From the NCBI GenBank assembly GCA_964592405.1, contig CAZQBY010000003.1, positions 84,429 to 92,735 of the forward strand: a stretch of 8,307 nucleotides of DNA. The letters run 5' to 3'. A program made the translations under genes and the position numbers. Of this stretch, positions 5,803 through 8,307 are shown piece by piece (within the stretch, counting starts at the first letter, position 1; the number at the start of each line of letters is the position of its first letter). A model generated the notes under the pieces. It saw nothing but the letters and a program-made list of their open reading frames with translations, was not told where the DNA came from and searched no databases. This DNA comes from CAZQBY01 sp964592405 [NCBI: uncultured archaeon]. Lineage in GTDB: Archaea > Altiarchaeota > Altiarchaeia > JAFGQM01.

Positions 5803-6732
5803 ATGGAAAAGCACATGGAAAGCGTATACGACCGGGATTTTGGGATATATGAAGAGCGTATAAAGCAGCGCGCACTGGAAGCATTTGCAGATGACATAAA
5901 TGGAGGGGATATTACCACAAAAGCCGTCTTTGGAATCAGGGAAAAGCATACAGCGGGCGCAGTTATAGTCGCTGAGGAGGATTGCACATTGGCCGGCATC
6001 CTTGAGGCACGTGCAATACTGGAGGATGGGGGCCTGAAGGTTTCCGGAAAGAGGGATGGAGAGGACGTCAAAAGAGGAGATGTCGTGCTCACAGTAGAAG
6101 GCCCTCTCCATGAGATCCTCGCCCGTGAGAGGGTCGTGCTGAACTATATAATCCAGATGAGTGGTATTGCAACAATAAGCAGGAGGCTTTTCAGGAGGCA
6201 TGGTAGAAGGGTGCTGTTTCTGAGGAAGACCAATCCCGGCCTCCTTCTGAGCGAGAAGCGGGCCGTCCGGCTTGGGGGCTGCCTGCCACACAGGATTAAT
6301 CTGTCTGATGGCATACTGATAAAGGATAATCATATAGAAGAGCTAGCAAAGGAGTCTGGTAGGGAAATGGCAATAAAGACTGCCATCATGCGCGCAGACA
6401 GATACAGGAGAGAGACACTATGGAGAAGGAATAAAAAACTTTTGCCTATCGAGATAGAGGCTGATAGTCTGGAGGACGCAGTGGTAGCAGCTAAGGAACT
6501 CTCCAAACTCAGGGGGCCAAATATCATAATGCTTGACAATATGACGCCGGAGTATGTAAGGAAGGCTGTGCGCAAGATAAGGGAGATTGGAGGGAACATA
6601 ATAATAGAAGCCTCTGGGGGGATAACAGAGGAAACGATAGACGACTATCTCAGGGCAGGGGCGGATTGCGTATCGACAAGTCTCTTTATCTCTGCCAAAT
6701 CGTGCAGGTTTAGGCTGGACATTATCCGATGA
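5803..6732 (+). CDS. nadC: Nicotinate-nucleotide pyrophosphorylase (quinolinate phosphoribosyltransferase)
   Basis: This enzyme converts quinolinate and PRPP to nicotinate mononucleotide, CO2 and pyrophosphate, the last step of de novo NAD precursor synthesis. In the 309-aa product the N-terminal domain carries GGDITTK (34-40) and ARERVVLNYIIQMSGIAT (107-124, R110). The barrel has LRKTNPG (R141, K142), EKRAVRLGGCLPHR (H163, R164), LIKDNHI (K174), EIEAD (E217, E219), IMLDNM (D245) and EASGGIT (269-275). The usual GGGxNHR block reads GGCLPHR here. A basic segment at about 186-213 before the EIEAD strand seems longer than in bacterial NadC. I placed the start at ATG 5803, 28 bases after a TATA-like box, rather than at the upstream in-frame TTG. 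The gene overlaps the convergent nadX by 11 bases. ModD-like relatives are an alternative, but the nadX neighbour favours NadC. Confidence 0.92.
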   Translation: MEKHMESVYDRDFGIYEERIKQRALEAFADDINGGDITTKAVFGIREKHTAGAVIVAEEDCTLAGILEARAILEDGGLKVSGKRDGEDVKRGDVVLTVEGPLHEILARERVVLNYIIQMSGIATISRRLFRRHGRRVLFLRKTNPGLLLSEKRAVRLGGCLPHRINLSDGILIKDNHIEELAKESGREMAIKTAIMRADRYRRETLWRRNKKLLPIEIEADSLEDAVVAAKELSKLRGPNIIMLDNMTPEYVRKAVRKIREIGGNIIIEASGGITEETIDDYLRAGADCVSTSLFISAKSCRFRLDIIR

Positions 6733-7495
6733 CCACAGGGTCCCTGAACCTCCTTATAGCGGAAACAGCACTCATCGCCGCCAGATATGAGGTTCTTGGG
6801 TTCTGGGGCGAGGGAACATTTTTCACCTTTGCGCTCAGTTCACCAAACTCCCCCCTTACATAAATCTCATGCTGGTTGCTGGTAGCTCCCGGGTCAGCGA
6901 TTATGCGGACCCTGGTCCTCTCAAACCCTATGCCAGCCAGGGAGAGGGTAGCTGCAATATTTACATTCTTGGGGAACTTCCTGACGGCTTCAGAAGAGGG
7001 ACCCTCAAATACAATGGTGCACTCATTGACCTCCAGACCCAGACCTTTGGGGGGTTTTGTTGTGGTCAGCACAACCTCCTGAATCTCCCCAACACCCGCT
7101 GATTTTATCCCGTCAAGGCCGGCTATTGCGCCGGAAGGGAGAACAAGCCTGACGCCGTTTTCAGCAGCGAGTCTCTTCAGACGGCCAAAGAGTTTTATAT
7201 CCACGAATGCCCCGACGCTCATGACCATCAGGCTCTGTTTCCTTCTAAGAATATCCTCAGCATATTGCCTTACTGCCTCCTGGGAAGCTGCCTCAACAAC
7301 CAGATCCAGTTTGGGGAAATTGTGGACTTCAGTTACACTACACCCATACTTATTTGCAAAATCCCTTGCCCTCTCCTCCACAATGTCATGGACACAGACT
7401 ATCTCATAGACATCGGCATTATCCGCTATGACACACGCTATGTTTCCTGCACCTATGAGGCCTAACCTCAGCCTATTGGCGGGATACTCGTCCAT
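6722..7495 (-). CDS. nadX: L-aspartate dehydrogenase
   Basis: NadX oxidises L-aspartate with NAD(P)+ to iminoaspartate, which quinolinate synthase (NadA) condenses with dihydroxyacetone phosphate. It replaces the oxidase NadB. The 257-aa product has the Rossmann motif LGLIGAGNIA (11-20), VVEAASQEAVRQYA (66-79), VMSVGAF (91-97), LPSGAIAGLDGIKSA (119-133) and the family's catalytic block ADPGATSNQHEI, with H209 as the likely catalytic histidine. Lengths of 235-270 aa are normal. A TTG at 7531 would add 12 residues, but the ATG at 7495 sits about 26 bases from a TATA-like box and directly precedes the Rossmann strand, so I prefer it. The gene is convergent with nadC and overlaps its last 11 bases. 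It lies 39 bases downstream of the second KaiC-like gene on the same strand. NadA is not in the window. Confidence 0.92.
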   Translation of the reverse strand: MDEYPANRLRLGLIGAGNIACVIADNADVYEIVCVHDIVEERARDFANKYGCSVTEVHNFPKLDLVVEAASQEAVRQYAEDILRRKQSLMVMSVGAFVDIKLFGRLKRLAAENGVRLVLPSGAIAGLDGIKSAGVGEIQEVVLTTTKPPKGLGLEVNECTIVFEGPSSEAVRKFPKNVNIAATLSLAGIGFERTRVRIIADPGATSNQHEIYVRGEFGELSAKVKNVPSPQNPRTSYLAAMSAVSAIRRFRDPVVIG

Positions 7496-7517
7496 GGCAG
7501 GATTTGAGAGAAGACGG

Positions 7518-7524
7518 ATATAAA
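7518..7524 (-). promoter_or_regulatory. Probable TATA box for nadX
   Basis: On the minus strand this reads tttatat, centred about 26 bases before the ATG at 7495, the best-spaced box in the window. It lies 10 bases beyond the KaiC-like stop codon (7535-7537), so nadX can be transcribed on its own even though it follows that gene closely. Confidence 0.6.
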
Positions 7525-7534
7525 CAGCCAATAT

Positions 7535-8248
7535 TTATATTTTCCTAAGGTCGAATATCTTGAGGCCCTGCTTGTCGATAATGAATGAGTAAACACCAGT
7601 GCTGTGCTTGGTTTCACGCATTTTTATAACGGTCAGGAATCTCTGGAGGACATTACCCTTCAAGTGCAGCTGCAGATGGATTATACCATCAACCAAGAAC
7701 TCCTCAAGAGAGTATTGAAGATCCCCCAAAGCCGAAGTTTTTCTCTCATGTGTGAAGAGGGTTGTAGCCCCCAGCCCGCGGAATATATTGGCGATATCAC
7801 CCAGCGCGCGCCGCGTTCCGGCAGGGGGATTGCTCAAACTTATGACAAGACTTATTGAGTCAACAACTATCCTCCTTGGACCAAATGCCTTCAGATCAGC
7901 AACAAATTCGGGATTGGTCAACTGGTCATACGGGTCATTGCCCTGTGTAGAGGAGGTATCCAAGGGGATTATTTTTATCTTTTTTGATTCTACCAGACTC
8001 TCAAGGTCATAGCCAAACCTCTGGAACTGCCTGCAGAGGCTCTCCGGAGTCTCCTCAATGGTTATAAAAACGCCCTTGTCCCCGTATTTGCGCGCACCAT
8101 TGGCTATGAACTCCAGACCAAATATGGTTTTTGCAGTCCCGGGCGTTCCTGTGATGAGGGTTATGCTACGCTCAGGCAGGCCGCCCTCTATGAGGTCGTC
8201 GAACCCCTGGATACCGGTTGGAACCCTGACAAGTTTGAGTTTTGTCAT
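7535..8248 (-). CDS. KaiC-like RecA-family ATPase (single KaiC domain), second copy
   Basis: A 237-aa single-domain KaiC-like ATPase, clearly diverged from the one at 3577. Motifs are VPTGIQGFDDLIEGGLPE (9-26), Walker A GTPGTAKT (34-41, K40), the glutamate pair in TIEE (E65, E66), Walker B RRIVVDS (D130) and the C-terminal KMRETKHSTG (209-218), the counterpart of KMRGSxH in other KaiC proteins. Walker A has Ala at position 39 where glycine is canonical; from memory this occurs in other archaeal KaiC-like proteins, so it need not mean loss of activity. No extra domain, transmembrane segment or output module is fused. The ATG at 8248 fits the family N-terminus. nadX follows 39 bases downstream on the same strand with its own apparent promoter. 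A signalling or regulatory role is inferred from the family only. Confidence 0.93.
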   Translation of the reverse strand: MTKLKLVRVPTGIQGFDDLIEGGLPERSITLITGTPGTAKTIFGLEFIANGARKYGDKGVFITIEETPESLCRQFQRFGYDLESLVESKKIKIIPLDTSSTQGNDPYDQLTNPEFVADLKAFGPRRIVVDSISLVISLSNPPAGTRRALGDIANIFRGLGATTLFTHERKTSALGDLQYSLEEFLVDGIIHLQLHLKGNVLQRFLTVIKMRETKHSTGVYSFIIDKQGLKIFDLRKI

Positions 8249-8287
8249 ATTATTTGCGCTTTGGCTTTGAAATTAATGTTTTCTCCA

Positions 8288-8295
8288 ATATAAAT
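8288..8295 (-). promoter_or_regulatory. Probable TATA box for the second KaiC-like gene
   Basis: On the minus strand this reads atttatat, centred about 43 bases before the ATG at 8248, predicting a short leader of about 17 bases that is A-rich and has no Shine-Dalgarno motif. The window ends 12 bases further on, so upstream elements cannot be judged. Confidence 0.5.
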
Positions 8296-8307
8296 CAAAC
8301 GACGATA

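Noticed and set aside
5791-6333. 180-codon minus-strand open frame within nadC
   Set aside because: It is antisense to a well-supported enzyme gene and has no recognisable domain.
7496-7531. TTG start for nadX
   Set aside because: The 12 extra codons run through the TATA-like box at 7518-7524; the ATG at 7495 directly precedes the Rossmann strand.

Overview
The window looks archaeal. Evidence: a type II methionine aminopeptidase of archaeal length (296 aa), two single-domain KaiC-like ATPases, a DUF35 zinc-ribbon/OB protein of the kind that works in archaeal mevalonate synthesis, and A/T-rich TATA-like boxes about 25-29 bases ahead of several ATG codons with no Shine-Dalgarno sequence, as expected for leaderless archaeal transcripts. 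The lineage cannot be fixed from this sequence. Surface proteins with CGDGIC...CPEDC repeats are, as I recall, frequent in DPANN-type and other uncultured archaea, but that is only a hint.

Layout: ten protein genes, densely packed and almost alternating in strand. 2-817 (+) is the 3' part of a family 2 glycosyltransferase. 868-1758 (-) is methionine aminopeptidase. 1831-2778 (+) is a seven-helix membrane protein ending in three extracellular Cys/Asp-rich repeats, two of them DNA-identical. 2808-3491 (-) is a HAD phosphatase. 3577-4314 (+) is a KaiC-like ATPase. 4364-5254 (+) is an AIR-synthase/SelD-related protein. 5291-5698 (-) is DUF35. 5803-6732 (+) is NadC. 6722-7495 (-) is aspartate dehydrogenase (NadX). 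7535-8248 (-) is a second KaiC-like ATPase. No gap exceeds about 105 bases, and I see no rRNA, tRNA, CRISPR array, transposon or riboswitch.

How they fit: NadX and NadC are the first and last steps of de novo NAD precursor synthesis from aspartate; the middle enzyme, quinolinate synthase NadA, is not in the window. DUF35 is separated from its usual thiolase and HMG-CoA synthase partners. The two KaiC-like proteins bracket the metabolic block and may be signalling ATPases, but nothing in the sequence ties them to particular partners. Most genes appear to be single transcription units with their own promoters.

The least ordinary items are the seven-helix protein with a freshly duplicated extracellular repeat, an AIR-synthase-like protein with a changed metal-site region, an 18-bp perfect palindrome over the HAD start codon, and a 16-bp direct repeat in the DUF35/nadC divergent promoter. 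I do not see a clear new multi-gene system.
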